Part shown: positions 28,821-38,882 of the stretch, in pieces
Numbering within the stretch: the first letter of the stretch is position 1
Layout of the letters: every line of letters starts with the position of its first letter
Source: Pseudomonas sp. FP453
GTDB lineage: Bacteria; Pseudomonadota; Gammaproteobacteria; Pseudomonadales; Pseudomonadaceae
Reading direction: 5' to 3'
NCBI RefSeq assembly: GCF_030687495.1
Contig: NZ_CP117435.1
Location: 5,460,501 to 5,524,500, forward strand
DNA length: 64,000 nt
Notes under the pieces: model-generated
The model's input: the letters and a program-made list of their open reading frames with translations, nothing else
The model's database searches: none
What the model was told of the DNA's origin: nothing
Program-made: the position numbers and the translations under genes

Positions 28821-30728
28821 CTAACGTCTTATAGTTCCAGGCAATCCAACGCCATATTTTCGCAGTTTCCGGTACAACGTATTACGACTGACGCCCAGTT
28901 GCTCGGCGGTGTGAGTCATATGCCAGCGCTGCTGCTCAAGAGCGCTCAATAATGTTTGTCGCTCAGCCGCATGCAGGGGCGAAGCCTCGACGCATGCCAT
29001 GGCCGTAGCCCTCTCACGGATAGACGCGGGCACATCATCCAACGTTACGCGTCCGCATTCAGCCAACGCCACCAATGTACGCAAGACCATGCGCAATTGC
29101 CGCACATTGCCCGGCCAGGCATACGCAAGCAGCGCCTCACGTGCCGCGCCCGCCAACACGACAGTCTGCTCGCCGGCCTCTTGACCCAGTAGAAAGTCCA
29201 ACAGCTGCGATTTGTCCTTGCGCTCACGCAGGGGCGGCAAGGCGACTTCCAAGCCGTTCAACCGGTAATACAAATCCTCGCGAAAGCTGCCAGCCTGAAC
29301 GCGCTCCAGCAAATTGCGGTGAGTAGCGCTGATGATTCTGACATCCACCGCCTGGGGTTCGCCGCCGATGGGCACCACCATGCGGTCTTCCAGGACTCTC
29401 AACAGGCGAGTCTGCAATACCAGCGGCATGTCACCAATTTCGTCGAGGAACAATGTGCCGCCATCGGCCTGTTGCAACTTGCCGGGCATGCCTTCCTTAC
29501 GTGCGCCAGTGAAACTGCCACCGCGATAGCCGAACAACTCACTCTCGATCAGGCTTTCTGGAATGGCGGCGCAATTGAGTGCAACAAAAGTTTTGTGGGC
29601 TCGCTGACTGGCCTGGTGCACCGCCTTGGCGAATGCTTCTTTGCCGGAGCCAGTTTCACCCTTGATCAACAGCGGCACATCACGCTCGAACACGCGCAAT
29701 GCCTTGCGAAAATCACTTTGCAGTGCCGGGTCGCCCAGGCAAATCCCCGGCAAACGCGGGGCTGCGGGCTTCGCCACGGGTGCCGGCAGGCTGGGCACCT
29801 GGCCGCGCAACGCGGCGAACAGATGCCTGCCATCGCGGGTACGTAACGGCCAACTGGCGGTGGCATTGGCGCTGGCGCGGCCAAGCAATTGATCCAGCGA
29901 ACACTCGAAAAAAGCTTCCACCGGTTGCCCCAGCAAACCGCCACGCCTCTGTCCCAGCAGGTTGAGCGCGCTCTGGTTGACCGCACAAATGCGCCCTTCG
30001 CCGTCAAACGCCAGCAGGCCCTCGCTGAACAGGCCCACCGACTCCGCCTGCAAGTGAAAACGCAATAACCAATGGTTTTCAAAATGACGCAGAAAGTAAC
30101 AACTCTCGATCATCTTCGCTGACAGATTCACCAGCGCCATGGTGTGGAACTGGCTCTGGCGCGATACCGCTTCGCGCGCCGAAGACACATCGAGCACCGC
30201 CAGCAGTTCGCCATGAGGGTCGAATACCGGGCTCGCCGAACACGTCAGCCCGGTATGCCGGCCACGAAAGTGCTCATCGCGATGAATGGTCAGGGATTGG
30301 CGCTCCACCAGGCAGGTGCCGATGCCGTTGGTGCCTTCGCACGCCTCACTCCAATCGGCACCGAGCCACAACCCGGCGCGCTCGAAGATCTTGCGCTCGG
30401 ACGACGCGGTGACACAGTTGAGGATCACCCCGCGCGCATCCGTGAGCAGCACGGCATGGCCGGCGCCCGAGAGCTGTTGGTGCAGGCTGTTCATCTCGCT
30501 GCCGGCGATGTGCAGCACTTGTTGCAGGCGCTCGCGGCTTTCCAGCAAGCGGCCGTGCTCAAGCACCGTGGGCGCGAGGGTCTGCGCAGGGTCGAGGTGA
30601 TAGTCCTCCAGGCAACGCAGCCAGGAGCGGGCGATGGACGGGTCGCTGGCGGGGCCTTGGGAACGCTCTTGGCCACGGGTGACCGTTAACACTTGCTGGG
30701 CATGGCGGCTGAAATGATCGTTGTGCAT
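28821..30728 (-). CDS. Sigma-54-dependent activator of ethanolamine genes (AcoR/EatR type)
   Basis: 635 residues. N-terminal GAF-like sensor about 75-210 (TNGIGTCLVERQSLTIHRDEHF is typical of the AcoR family), a PAS-like part about 225-310, AAA+ domain about 325-560 with Walker A GETGSGKE (357-364), the sigma-54 contact loop written GSFTGA (404-409; consensus GAFTGA) and Walker B LFLDEIGD, and a C-terminal Fis-type helix-turn-helix (MTHTAEQLGVSRNTLYRKLRKYG). It is divergent from the aldehyde dehydrogenase, which has a sigma-54 promoter and two inverted-repeat sites, so it very probably activates ethanolamine catabolism. In P. aeruginosa the gene at this place has been called eatR. Confidence 0.9.
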   Translation of the reverse strand: MHNDHFSRHAQQVLTVTRGQERSQGPASDPSIARSWLRCLEDYHLDPAQTLAPTVLEHGRLLESRERLQQVLHIAGSEMNSLHQQLSGAGHAVLLTDARGVILNCVTASSERKIFERAGLWLGADWSEACEGTNGIGTCLVERQSLTIHRDEHFRGRHTGLTCSASPVFDPHGELLAVLDVSSAREAVSRQSQFHTMALVNLSAKMIESCYFLRHFENHWLLRFHLQAESVGLFSEGLLAFDGEGRICAVNQSALNLLGQRRGGLLGQPVEAFFECSLDQLLGRASANATASWPLRTRDGRHLFAALRGQVPSLPAPVAKPAAPRLPGICLGDPALQSDFRKALRVFERDVPLLIKGETGSGKEAFAKAVHQASQRAHKTFVALNCAAIPESLIESELFGYRGGSFTGARKEGMPGKLQQADGGTLFLDEIGDMPLVLQTRLLRVLEDRMVVPIGGEPQAVDVRIISATHRNLLERVQAGSFREDLYYRLNGLEVALPPLRERKDKSQLLDFLLGQEAGEQTVVLAGAAREALLAYAWPGNVRQLRMVLRTLVALAECGRVTLDDVPASIRERATAMACVEASPLHAAERQTLLSALEQQRWHMTHTAEQLGVSRNTLYRKLRKYGVGLPGTIRR

Positions 30729-30815
30729 TTCTTATTATTCTCCCTGCGTGAGAACGCCCAGCATCCCCCAGCCTCCCGACCAATGCAATCCCAGGCAGAC
30801 CCGTCAGTCACAGGC

Positions 30816-30866
30816 TGTACCGTTTATGGCACAAACTGTCACTTCGCCTGTACCAGCAATGCCACA
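30816..30866 (+). promoter_or_regulatory. Two tandem activator sites (UAS)
   Basis: TGTACC-N6-GGCACA at 30816-30833 and TGTACC-N6-GCCACA at 30849-30866 are two 18-bp imperfect inverted repeats. Their centres are 33 bp apart, three helical turns, and lie about 90 and 120 bp before the inferred transcription start. This is where an AcoR-type activator would bind. Confidence 0.65.
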
Positions 30867-30919
30867 GTAGTGCCTTGCAACAAAGTCCAAGCCCTTGATT
30901 TACCTGGCCCCCACGGCAG

Positions 30920-30935
30920 TGGCCCAACCTTTGCT
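30920..30935 (+). promoter_or_regulatory. Sigma-54 (-24/-12) promoter
   Basis: TGGCCCAACCTTTGCT matches the consensus TGGCAC-N5-TTGCW with exact spacing and the invariant GG and GC. It lies 65 nt before the ATG at 31000. Transcription would begin near 30946. Confidence 0.75.
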
Positions 30936-30999
30936 CTACGCTTTATCAAGCGCTGCTGCGCTGCACTCCAATAAACATAAAAGCCAGGAGATACCCACC

Positions 31000-32520
31000 A
31001 TGCGTTACGCACACCCCGGTACTGAAGGCGCCATCGTTTCGTTCAAGGCCAAATACGGCAATTACATCGGTGGCGAATTCGTTGCGCCGGTCGATGGCAA
31101 CTATTTCACCAACACCTCGCCGGTCAACGGCAAGGCTATCGCCGAATTCCCCCGCTCCACTGCCAAAGACATCGACAAGGCGCTCGACGCCGCCCACGCC
31201 GCTGCGGACGCCTGGGGCAAGACCTCGGTGCAGGACCGCTCGCTGGTGCTGCTGAAAATCGCCGACCGCATCGAACAGAACCTCGAACTGCTGGCCATCA
31301 CCGAAACCTGGGACAACGGCAAGGCCGTACGGGAAACCCTCAACGCCGACATCCCGCTGGCCGCCGACCACTTCCGCTACTACGCCGGCTGCATCCGCGC
31401 CCAGGAAGGCAGCAGCGCCGAAATCAACGAACATACCGCCGCCTACCACTTCCACGAGCCGCTGGGCGTGGTTGGCCAGATCATCCCGTGGAACTTCCCG
31501 CTGCTGATGGCCGCCTGGAAACTCGCCCCGGCCCTGGCCGCCGGCAACTGCGTGGTGCTCAAGCCGGCCGAGCAAACCCCGCTGGGCATCAACGTGCTGC
31601 TGGAAGTGATCGGCGACCTGCTGCCACCGGGCGTACTCAACGTGGTGCACGGTTTTGGCAAAGAAGCCGGTGAGGCGCTGGCCACCAGCAAGCGCATCGC
31701 CAAGATTGCGTTCACCGGTTCCACGCCGGTGGGTTCGCACATCATGAAAGCGGCAGCCGAGAACATCATTCCGTCCACCGTTGAACTGGGCGGCAAGTCG
31801 CCGAACATCTTCTTCGCCGACATCATGAAAGCCGAGCCATCCTTTATCGAGAAAGCGGCCGAAGGTTTGGTGCTGGCGTTCTTCAACCAGGGTGAAGTGT
31901 GCACCTGCCCGTCCCGTGCGCTGGTGGAAGAGTCGATCTACGACGACTTCATGAAAGTGGTGATGAAGAAGATCGAAGCGATCAAACGCGGCGACCCGCT
32001 GGACACCGACACCATGGTCGGCGCCCAGGCGTCCGAGCAGCAGTTCGACAAGATCCTGTCCTACCTGGAAATCGCCAAGGGTGAAGGCGCGCAATTGCTG
32101 ACCGGCGGCAAGGTCGAGAAGCTCAGCGGCGACATGGCCGGCGGCTATTACATCCAGCCGACCCTGCTCAAGGGCACCAACGAAATGCGCGTGTTCCAGG
32201 AAGAAATCTTCGGCCCGGTGGTCAGCATCACCACCTTCAAGGACGAAGCCGAAGCCCTGGCGATTGCCAACGACACCGAGTTCGGCCTCGGCGCCGGCGT
32301 GTGGACCCGCGACATCAACCGCGCCTACCGCGTCGGCCGGGCGATCAAGGCGGGCCGCGTCTGGACCAACTGCTACCACCTGTACCCGGCGCATGCCGCG
32401 TTTGGCGGTTACAAGAAGTCCGGTGTGGGCCGTGAGACGCACAAGATGATGTTGGACCATTACCAGCAGACCAAGAACTTGCTGGTGAGCTACGACATTA
32501 ATCCGTTGGGGTTCTTCTAA
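31000..32520 (+). CDS. exaC: NAD-dependent aldehyde dehydrogenase (ExaC type), acetaldehyde oxidation
   Basis: 506 residues from the ATG at 31000, with AGGAG 9 nt ahead. Motifs: [34 protein letters not shown] for the cofactor, catalytic Glu in VELGGKSPN and Cys in [14 protein letters not shown]. It oxidises acetaldehyde released by ethanolamine ammonia-lyase to acetate. In P. aeruginosa this place holds a gene also called eatA or hdhA, so the symbol is by family. Controlled by the sigma-54 promoter at 30920. A REPIN separates it from the permease. Confidence 0.9.
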   Translation: MRYAHPGTEGAIVSFKAKYGNYIGGEFVAPVDGNYFTNTSPVNGKAIAEFPRSTAKDIDKALDAAHAAADAWGKTSVQDRSLVLLKIADRIEQNLELLAITETWDNGKAVRETLNADIPLAADHFRYYAGCIRAQEGSSAEINEHTAAYHFHEPLGVVGQIIPWNFPLLMAAWKLAPALAAGNCVVLKPAEQTPLGINVLLEVIGDLLPPGVLNVVHGFGKEAGEALATSKRIAKIAFTGSTPVGSHIMKAAAENIIPSTVELGGKSPNIFFADIMKAEPSFIEKAAEGLVLAFFNQGEVCTCPSRALVEESIYDDFMKVVMKKIEAIKRGDPLDTDTMVGAQASEQQFDKILSYLEIAKGEGAQLLTGGKVEKLSGDMAGGYYIQPTLLKGTNEMRVFQEEIFGPVVSITTFKDEAEALAIANDTEFGLGAGVWTRDINRAYRVGRAIKAGRVWTNCYHLYPAHAAFGGYKKSGVGRETHKMMLDHYQQTKNLLVSYDINPLGFF

Positions 32521-32556
32521 CTGACAACCCGCTCCCATACTTGAAATGCAATCAAG

Positions 32557-32646
32557 TGTGGGAGCTGGCTTGCCTGCGATAGCGGTGTGTCATTCAACAT
32601 AAATATTGGCTGTAGTGGCCTCATCGCAGGCAAGCCAGCTCCCACA
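32557..32646. repeat. REPIN
   Basis: Inverted pair of the common REP unit inside the ethanolamine gene row, between the aldehyde dehydrogenase and the permease. It could dampen or end read-through between them. Confidence 0.85.
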
Positions 32647-32730
32647 TTTAGATCTTCATAAGTACTTGCTTACATGCATTCGGCACACAGATGCCGAGTT
32701 AAAAACAATAACAATGAAAGGTACTTCCCC

Positions 32731-34164
32731 ATGCCTAGCGAACCGACTGGATCTTCCGTCGACTTCGAGAAAGTCGACTCCCAATACTTCCAACAACGCG
32801 AACTGAAAAAAGGCGCCGCCGGCTGGGTGCTGTTGGTGGGCCTTGGTGTTGCCTACGTCATCTCCGGCGACTACGCCGGCTGGAACTTCGGCCTGGCCCA
32901 AGGCGGCTGGGGCGGCATGTTCCTCGCCACATTGCTGATGGCCACCATGTACCTGTGCATGTGTTTTTCCCTGGCCGAATTGTCCTCCATGATTCCTACT
33001 GCGGGTGGCGGCTACGGCTTTGCCCGCAGTGCATTCGGGCCGTGGGGCGGGTTCCTTACCGGTACCGCGATCCTGATCGAATACGCCATCGCCCCCGCCG
33101 CCATTGCGGTGTTTATCGGCGCCTATTGCGAGTCGCTGTTCGGCATTGGCGGCTGGATGATTTACCTGGCGTTCTACATCATCTTTATCGGCATCCACAT
33201 CTTCGGCGTCGGCGAAGCCTTGAAGCTGATGTTTGTGATTACCGCCGTCGCCGCGATTGCCCTCGGCGTGTTCCTGGTGGCGATGGTGCCGCACTTCAAT
33301 GTCGCCAACCTGTTGGATATACCGGTGACCGAAGCCAAGGGCGCCAGCACCTTCCTGCCCTTTGGCTACGTGGGTGTGTGGGCGGCGATTCCTTATGCCA
33401 TCTGGTTTTTCCTCGCCGTCGAAGGCGTGCCGTTGGCGGCGGAAGAAACCAAGAACCCCAAACGCGACCTGCCGCGCGGCTTGATTGGCGCCATTGTGGT
33501 GCTGACCAGTTTCGCCCTGCTGATCCTGGTGATCGCACCGGGCGGCGCAGGCACCTACGCGCTGGTCAAATCCGGCAACCCGCTGGTTGAAGCGCTGGCG
33601 CTGTCCTACGGCGGTTCGACATGGATGGGCAGTTTCGTCAACTTGGTCGGACTGGCCGGCTTGATCGCCAGCTTTTTCTCGATTATCTACGCCTATTCAC
33701 GGCAGATCTTCGCGCTGTCCCGTGCTGGCTACCTGCCGCGCAAACTGTCCCAGACCAATAAAAGCAAAGCGCCTGTACTGGCGCTGGTGATCCCCGGCAT
33801 CATCGGTTTTGGCCTGTCGCTGACCGGCCAGGGCGATCTGCTGATCCTGGTGGCGGTGTTTGGCGCAACCATTTCCTACGTACTGATGATGGCCGCGCAC
33901 ATCACCCTGCGCATCCGTCGCCCCAAAATGGACCGTCCGTACCGCACCCCCGGTGGCATCTTCACCTCCGGCGTCGCCTTGGTCCTGGCCTGCGTGGCCG
34001 TGGTGGCGGGCTTCCTGGTGGATCCACGCGTGGTGATTGGCGCCGCGATCATCTATGGAGTATTAATTGCTTACTTTGCTTTCTACAGCCGGCATCACTT
34101 GGTAGCAGGCACGCCCGAAGAGGAATTCGCGGCGATCCAGGCCGCAGAAGCCGCCTTGCACTAA
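32731..34164 (+). CDS. eat: Ethanolamine permease (APC superfamily)
   Basis: 477 residues from the ATG at 32731 (AAAGG ahead), twelve predicted membrane segments. YVISGDYAGWNFGLAQGGWGG and EYAIAPAAIAVFIGAY fit the ethanolamine permease group of APC transporters. It brings ethanolamine in for EutBC, whose genes follow 53 nt later. Confidence 0.9.
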   Translation: MPSEPTGSSVDFEKVDSQYFQQRELKKGAAGWVLLVGLGVAYVISGDYAGWNFGLAQGGWGGMFLATLLMATMYLCMCFSLAELSSMIPTAGGGYGFARSAFGPWGGFLTGTAILIEYAIAPAAIAVFIGAYCESLFGIGGWMIYLAFYIIFIGIHIFGVGEALKLMFVITAVAAIALGVFLVAMVPHFNVANLLDIPVTEAKGASTFLPFGYVGVWAAIPYAIWFFLAVEGVPLAAEETKNPKRDLPRGLIGAIVVLTSFALLILVIAPGGAGTYALVKSGNPLVEALALSYGGSTWMGSFVNLVGLAGLIASFFSIIYAYSRQIFALSRAGYLPRKLSQTNKSKAPVLALVIPGIIGFGLSLTGQGDLLILVAVFGATISYVLMMAAHITLRIRRPKMDRPYRTPGGIFTSGVALVLACVAVVAGFLVDPRVVIGAAIIYGVLIAYFAFYSRHHLVAGTPEEEFAAIQAAEAALH

Positions 34165-34239
34165 CTGCCGTAAACCTCGACGCGGGCGGCTGCCCGCGTC
34201 GTCAAGGAGACACTGTATGGCAAGCTTTTCCCACGCGGT

Positions 34240-35613
34240 GTGGGTACACAAACCTACCGCTTCGACAGCCTGAAAGACGTGATGGCCAAGGCCAGTCCCG
34301 CACGTTCCGGGGATTTCCTCGCCGGCGTGGCCGCGCAGAACGACGGCGAGCGGGTGGCGGCGCAAATGGCGCTGGCCAATATCCCGTTGAAACACTTCCT
34401 CGAAGAAGCGCTGATTCCGTATGAGAACGATGAAGTCACCCGCCTGATCATCGACACCCACGACAAACAGGCATTTGCCGTGGTCAGCCACCTGACCGTC
34501 GGCGGCCTGCGCGACTGGCTGCTCAGTGACGCAGCCGACGAACACAGCCTACGGGCATTGGCGCCGGGGCTGACACCGGAAATGGCCGCTGCCGTGTCCA
34601 AGATCATGCGGGTGCAAGACCTGGTGCTGGTGGCGCAGAAGATCCGTGTGGTCACCCAGTTCCGCGGCACCATGGGCCTGCGCGGGCGTTTATCCACACG
34701 CCTGCAACCGAACCATCCTACAGACGAACCGGCGGGCATCGCCGCGAGCATTCTCGACGGCCTGCTCTACGGCAACGGCGACGCCATGATCGGCATCAAC
34801 CCGGCCACCGACAGCATCGCCTCGATCTGCGCGATGCTGGAGATGCTCGACGCGATCATCCAGCGCTACGAGATCCCGACCCAGGCCTGCGTGCTGACCC
34901 ACGTCACCACCTCCATCGAAGCGATCAACCGTGGCGTGCCACTGGACCTGGTGTTTCAGTCGATTGCCGGCACCGAGGCGGCCAACGCCAGTTTCGGCAT
35001 CAACCTGAATGTGCTGCAAGAAGGCTATGACGCGGGCTTGAGCCTGAATCGCGGCACCCTCGGCCAGAACCTGATGTATTTCGAAACCGGCCAGGGCAGC
35101 GCCCTGTCGGCCAATGCGCACTTTGGCGTCGACCAGCAAACCTGCGAAACCCGCGCGTATGCGGTGGCACGGCACTTCAAGCCGTTCCTGGTCAATACCG
35201 TGGTCGGTTTTATCGGCCCCGAGTACCTGTACAACGGCAAACAGATCATCCGCGCCGGCCTCGAAGACCATTTCTGCGGCAAGTTGCTGGGCGTGCCGAT
35301 GGGTTGCGACATCTGCTACACCAACCATGCCGAAGCCGACCAGGACGACATGGACACCCTGCTGACCCTGCTCGGCTTGGCCGGGATCAACTTCATCATG
35401 GGCATCCCCGGCTCCGACGACATCATGCTCAACTACCAGACCACCTCGTTCCACGACGCCTTGTATGCCCGGCAAACATTGGGTTTAAAGCCGGCGCCGG
35501 AATTTGAACAGTGGCTGGCGAAAATGGGCATCTTCACGCAAGCCGACGGCAAGGTGCGCTTCGGCAACAGCCTGCCACCGGCGTTTCGCCAAGCCTTGGC
35601 GCAATTGGGATGA
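34240..35613 (+). CDS. eutB: Ethanolamine ammonia-lyase large subunit, out of frame with its best start codon
   Basis: 457 residues are open from a GTG at 34240 ([15 protein letters not shown]). The body is an intact Eut[54 protein letters not shown] and [19 protein letters not shown]. With EutC it splits ethanolamine into acetaldehyde and ammonia using adenosylcobalamin. The well-placed start (ATG 34217, with AAGGAG) reads MASFSHAV and then leaves frame at GTGTGG, stopping at 34273. Removing two bases near 34240 restores a normal N-terminus. The GTG has no ribosome site, so expression may be poor unless this is a sequence error. Its stop overlaps eutC. Confidence 0.88.
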   Translation: MGTQTYRFDSLKDVMAKASPARSGDFLAGVAAQNDGERVAAQMALANIPLKHFLEEALIPYENDEVTRLIIDTHDKQAFAVVSHLTVGGLRDWLLSDAADEHSLRALAPGLTPEMAAAVSKIMRVQDLVLVAQKIRVVTQFRGTMGLRGRLSTRLQPNHPTDEPAGIAASILDGLLYGNGDAMIGINPATDSIASICAMLEMLDAIIQRYEIPTQACVLTHVTTSIEAINRGVPLDLVFQSIAGTEAANASFGINLNVLQEGYDAGLSLNRGTLGQNLMYFETGQGSALSANAHFGVDQQTCETRAYAVARHFKPFLVNTVVGFIGPEYLYNGKQIIRAGLEDHFCGKLLGVPMGCDICYTNHAEADQDDMDTLLTLLGLAGINFIMGIPGSDDIMLNYQTTSFHDALYARQTLGLKPAPEFEQWLAKMGIFTQADGKVRFGNSLPPAFRQALAQLG

Positions 35614-36443
35614 AGGAGCCGCCCGTGCAACTCGACCTACCCGAGAACCCGTGGCTGGAGCTGCGCCGCCTGACCCCGGCGCGCATTGCCCTGGGCCGTA
35701 CCGGCACCAGTATTCCCACGAATGCCCAACTGGACTTCCAGTTCGCCCACGCCCAGGCGCGCGATGCCGTGCACCTGCCCTTCGACCACGCCGGCCTCAG
35801 CGGCCAGTTGGCCGAGCGCGGCCGTGACAGCCTGCTGCTGCACAGCGCCGCGACGGACCGGCACAGCTACCTGCAACGCCCGGACCTGGGGCGGCGCTTG
35901 AGCGATGAATCGGCACAGGCGCTGCGTGAGCATGCGGCGGCCAATCCCGGTGGGGTGGATCTGGCGGTGGTGGTAGCCGATGGCCTGTCCGCGCTGGCCG
36001 TGCATAAACACACGTTGCCGTTTCTGACACGCATGGAAGAACAGACCCCCGCCGAAGGCTGGTCCTTGTCACCCGTGATCCTGGTGGAACAAGGCCGCGT
36101 GGCCGTGGCCGATGAGATTGGCCAACTGCTCGGCGCGAAGATGGTGGTGATCCTGATCGGCGAACGGCCAGGGCTCAGTTCGCCGGACAGCCTGGGCCTG
36201 TATTTCACCTACAACCCCAAGGTCGGCCTCACTGATGCCTATCGCAATTGCATCTCCAACGTCCGCCTCGAAGGCCTGAGCTACGGCATGGCCGCCCACC
36301 GCCTGCTTTACTTGATGCGAGAGGCGTGTCGCCGGCAGCTGTCGGGGGTCAACCTCAAGGATGAGGCGCAGGTGCAGACCATCGAATCGGATGATCCGGA
36401 CCTGATGAAAGGCAATTTCCTGCTCAGTTCACCGGATGACTGA
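35610..36443 (+). CDS. eutC: Ethanolamine ammonia-lyase small subunit
   Basis: 277 residues from the ATG at 35610, which overlaps the eutB stop (ATGA). Family stretches: [73 protein letters not shown]. EutC helps bind adenosylcobalamin in the EutBC enzyme. No microcompartment shell genes are near, as is usual for Pseudomonas. Confidence 0.94.
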   Translation: MKEPPVQLDLPENPWLELRRLTPARIALGRTGTSIPTNAQLDFQFAHAQARDAVHLPFDHAGLSGQLAERGRDSLLLHSAATDRHSYLQRPDLGRRLSDESAQALREHAAANPGGVDLAVVVADGLSALAVHKHTLPFLTRMEEQTPAEGWSLSPVILVEQGRVAVADEIGQLLGAKMVVILIGERPGLSSPDSLGLYFTYNPKVGLTDAYRNCISNVRLEGLSYGMAAHRLLYLMREACRRQLSGVNLKDEAQVQTIESDDPDLMKGNFLLSSPDD

Positions 36444-36535
36444 TCGCTGCATGATTGCGCTTTTTCACGCCATTAGGCAGCATCGAGTCACGGCCGCTTG
36501 TGTGGTCATACCCCATTTGGAAGTTGAGGCCTGGC

Positions 36536-36994
36536 ATGCGGATTACTCAAGCGACCCTGGAACACCTGGACCTGTTGACCCCGTTATTCGTCAAATACCG
36601 CGAATTCTACGGGGCGTTGCCCTTCCCGGACTCGTCGCGGGCCTTCCTCGAAAAACGCCTGCGGCGCAAGGAGTCGGTGATTTACCTGGCCCTGGCCGAT
36701 GATGATGACAAAAAGCTGCTCGGGTTTTGCCAGCTGTATCCGAGCTTTTCGTCGTTGTCGCTCAAGCGCGTGTGGATTCTCAACGACATCTACGTGGCCG
36801 AAGACGCCCGTCGGCAATTGGTGGCGGACAACCTGATGCGCACGGCGAAAAAAATGGCCAAGGAAACCCATGCCGTGCGGCTGCGGGTGTCCACCAGCAG
36901 TGACAACGAAGTGGCGCAGAAGACCTATGAGTCGATTGGCTTTCGTGAGGACACGGAGTTCAAGAACTACGTGCTGCCGATCAGCGAGGACTGA
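36536..36994 (+). CDS. GNAT-family N-acetyltransferase
   Basis: 152 residues from the ATG at 36536 (GAGG ahead). ILNDIYVAEDARRQLVADNLMRTAKKMA covers the acetyl-CoA-binding segment, followed by LRVSTSSDNEVAQKTYESIGF. Substrate unknown. It stands 92 nt after eutC; the same neighbour occurs at this place in P. aeruginosa, as I recall. Confidence 0.85.
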   Translation: MRITQATLEHLDLLTPLFVKYREFYGALPFPDSSRAFLEKRLRRKESVIYLALADDDDKKLLGFCQLYPSFSSLSLKRVWILNDIYVAEDARRQLVADNLMRTAKKMAKETHAVRLRVSTSSDNEVAQKTYESIGFREDTEFKNYVLPISED

Positions 36995-37018
36995 AGCCCC
37001 CAAACACCACAAATCCCC

Positions 37019-37107
37019 TGTGGGAGCTGGCTTGCCTGCGATAGCGGTGGGCCAGCCAGCGTACCTTTCACAGACCCACCGCCATCGCAGGCAAGCCAGC
37101 TCCCACA
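37019..37107. repeat. REPIN
   Basis: Inverted pair of the common REP unit downstream of the acetyltransferase gene. Confidence 0.85.
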
Positions 37108-37131
37108 TTTGGAGCGGTGTATATCCTTACA

Positions 37132-37222
37132 AATCGCGACATCCCCCGCTACAAAACCAACAGGCTTTTCACCTCTCGATCCGTATAATGCGGACCTCTC
37201 AAGGTTGTAAGAATCGCGACAT
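37132..37222 (+). promoter_or_regulatory. Probable dedA promoter region with an 11-bp direct repeat
   Basis: AATCGCGACAT occurs at 37132-37142 and again at 37212-37222. Between them TATAAT at 37184-37189 is a good -10 box, but no convincing -35 box lies 17 nt before it. The repeats could be regulator sites; nothing more can be said. Confidence 0.35.
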
Positions 37223-37294
37223 ACATTTGTAGTCTTACTTACCCCAGCTTCCGCACTGGCCTGCTGAGCCGAGCCATTCACACAGGTGCCATCC

Positions 37295-37951
37295 ATGGAT
37301 TTCAACCCGCTCGACCTTATCCTGCATCTCGACGTCTACCTCGACATGCTGGTAACCAATTACGGTCCGTGGATCTACGCCATTCTGTTCCTGGTCATCT
37401 TTTGCGAAACCGGCCTGGTGGTCATGCCGTTCCTGCCGGGTGATTCGTTGCTGTTTATTGCTGGCGCCGTGGCGGCTGGCGGTGGCATGGACCCGGTCTT
37501 GCTCGGCGGCCTGTTGATGCTGGCGGCGATACTCGGCGACAGCACCAACTATGTCATCGGACGAACGGCCGGAGAACGCTTGTTCAGCAACCCGAACTCG
37601 AAAATATTCCGTCGCGACTACCTGCAAAAAACCCACGACTTCTACGACAAGCACGGCGGCAAAACCGTGACCCTGGCGCGCTTCCTGCCGATCCTGCGCA
37701 CCTTTGCGCCGTTCGTCGCCGGCATCGCCCGCATGCCCTACCCGCGGTTCTTCGGCTTCAGCGTACTGGGCACCATCCTCTGGGTCGGCGGCCTGGTGAC
37801 CCTGGGCTACTTCTTCGGCAACGTGCCCTTTATCAAGAAGAACCTCTCGCTGCTGGTGGTGTTTATCATCCTGCTGTCGCTGGTGCCGATGATCATTGGC
37901 GTGTTCCGCAGCCGCTTTGGTCGCACGTCCTCCGAAGCCAAGCCGCAGTAA
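37295..37951 (+). CDS. dedA: DedA-family inner-membrane protein
   Basis: About 218 residues from the ATG at 37295 (an ATG 9 nt earlier is possible). FCETGLVVMPFLPGDSLLFIAGA and LARFLPILRTFAPFVAGIARMPY are the DedA/VTT signatures, including the Arg pair needed in E. coli YqjA/YghB-like proteins. Role: lipid-carrier (undecaprenyl phosphate) recycling and membrane homeostasis. mtfA follows 6 nt later. Confidence 0.9.
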   Translation: MDFNPLDLILHLDVYLDMLVTNYGPWIYAILFLVIFCETGLVVMPFLPGDSLLFIAGAVAAGGGMDPVLLGGLLMLAAILGDSTNYVIGRTAGERLFSNPNSKIFRRDYLQKTHDFYDKHGGKTVTLARFLPILRTFAPFVAGIARMPYPRFFGFSVLGTILWVGGLVTLGYFFGNVPFIKKNLSLLVVFIILLSLVPMIIGVFRSRFGRTSSEAKPQ

Positions 37952-37957
37952 CTGGCG

Positions 37958-38773
37958 ATGTGGTCCCTCAGCGCCTGGCGTCGCCGGCGCCTGCTGGCCA
38001 AGCACCCGATTGCCGATGACACCTGGCAACGGGTGCGCGAGCACCTGACCTTTCTCGACGGCATCAGCGCCGAACAGGACCAATGGCTGCGCGAAGCCTG
38101 CGTGGTGTTTCTCGCCGAAAAACACCTCACCGCCCTCCCCGGCGTCGAACTGCATCAGGAACAACGCCTGCTGCTCGCCGCCCAGGCGCAATTGCCGTTG
38201 ATGAACCTCGGCGACCTCGACTGGTACCAGGGCTTCCACGAAATCGTGCTGTACCCCGACGATTTCCTCAGCCCCCAGCGCCATCGCGACAGCAGCGGCA
38301 TCGAGCATGAGTGGGACGGCGAACACAGCGGCGAAGCCTGGCAACAGGGCCCGGTGATCCTCGCCTGGCCCGGCGTGCTGGCCAGCGGCAACTGGGAAGG
38401 CTACAACCTGGTCATCCACGAACTGGCGCACAAACTCGACATGCTCAACGGCGACGCGAACGGCCTGCCGCCGCTGCACCATGACATGCGCGTGCAGGAG
38501 TGGGCCAGCGTGATGCAAGGCGCCTACGACGACCTCAATCGCCAGCTGGACGCCAACCCGGATGCCGATACCGAAATCGACCCCTACGCCGCCGAAAACC
38601 CGGCGGAGTTCTTTGCCGTCACCAGCGAATACTTTTTCAGCGCCCCGGATTTACTGGTCAATCGTTATCCACAGGTGTACGCCCAACTCAGCCGCTTTTA
38701 TCGCCAGGACACCCTGGCCCGCCTGCACCAACTGCAAGCCAGCGACCCGCGTTATCAGCCGCAAGACGAATGA
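37958..38773 (+). CDS. mtfA: MtfA-like zinc peptidase (M90)
   Basis: 271 residues. HELAH at 154-158 (VIHELAHKLDMLNGDANG) is the zinc motif, and AAENPAEFFAVTSEYFFSAPDLL carries the third ligand region. In E. coli MtfA binds the Mlc repressor and has aminopeptidase activity. Most of the N-terminal part (RQRLLLAAQAQLPLM-like, EIVLYPDDF) also fits. Co-transcribed with dedA. Confidence 0.9.
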   Translation: MWSLSAWRRRRLLAKHPIADDTWQRVREHLTFLDGISAEQDQWLREACVVFLAEKHLTALPGVELHQEQRLLLAAQAQLPLMNLGDLDWYQGFHEIVLYPDDFLSPQRHRDSSGIEHEWDGEHSGEAWQQGPVILAWPGVLASGNWEGYNLVIHELAHKLDMLNGDANGLPPLHHDMRVQEWASVMQGAYDDLNRQLDANPDADTEIDPYAAENPAEFFAVTSEYFFSAPDLLVNRYPQVYAQLSRFYRQDTLARLHQLQASDPRYQPQDE

Positions 38774-38882
38774 CCGTACGACGTCTGGCGCATGGCATCG
38801 GCGCCAGAATGTGCCTATAATCGCCGCCACTTTTAGGCCAATCCGGCCAAGTTTCTTGGCCAATTAACGGGGGCAACGCCCA

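Noticed and set aside
30946..32538. 530-codon minus-strand frame opposite exaC
   Set aside because: Antisense shadow; exaC has all aldehyde dehydrogenase motifs.
32681..32696. Sigma-54 promoter before the ethanolamine permease
   Set aside because: CGGCACACAGATGCCG has the GG and GC elements out of spacing by one; it is simply a short inverted repeat.
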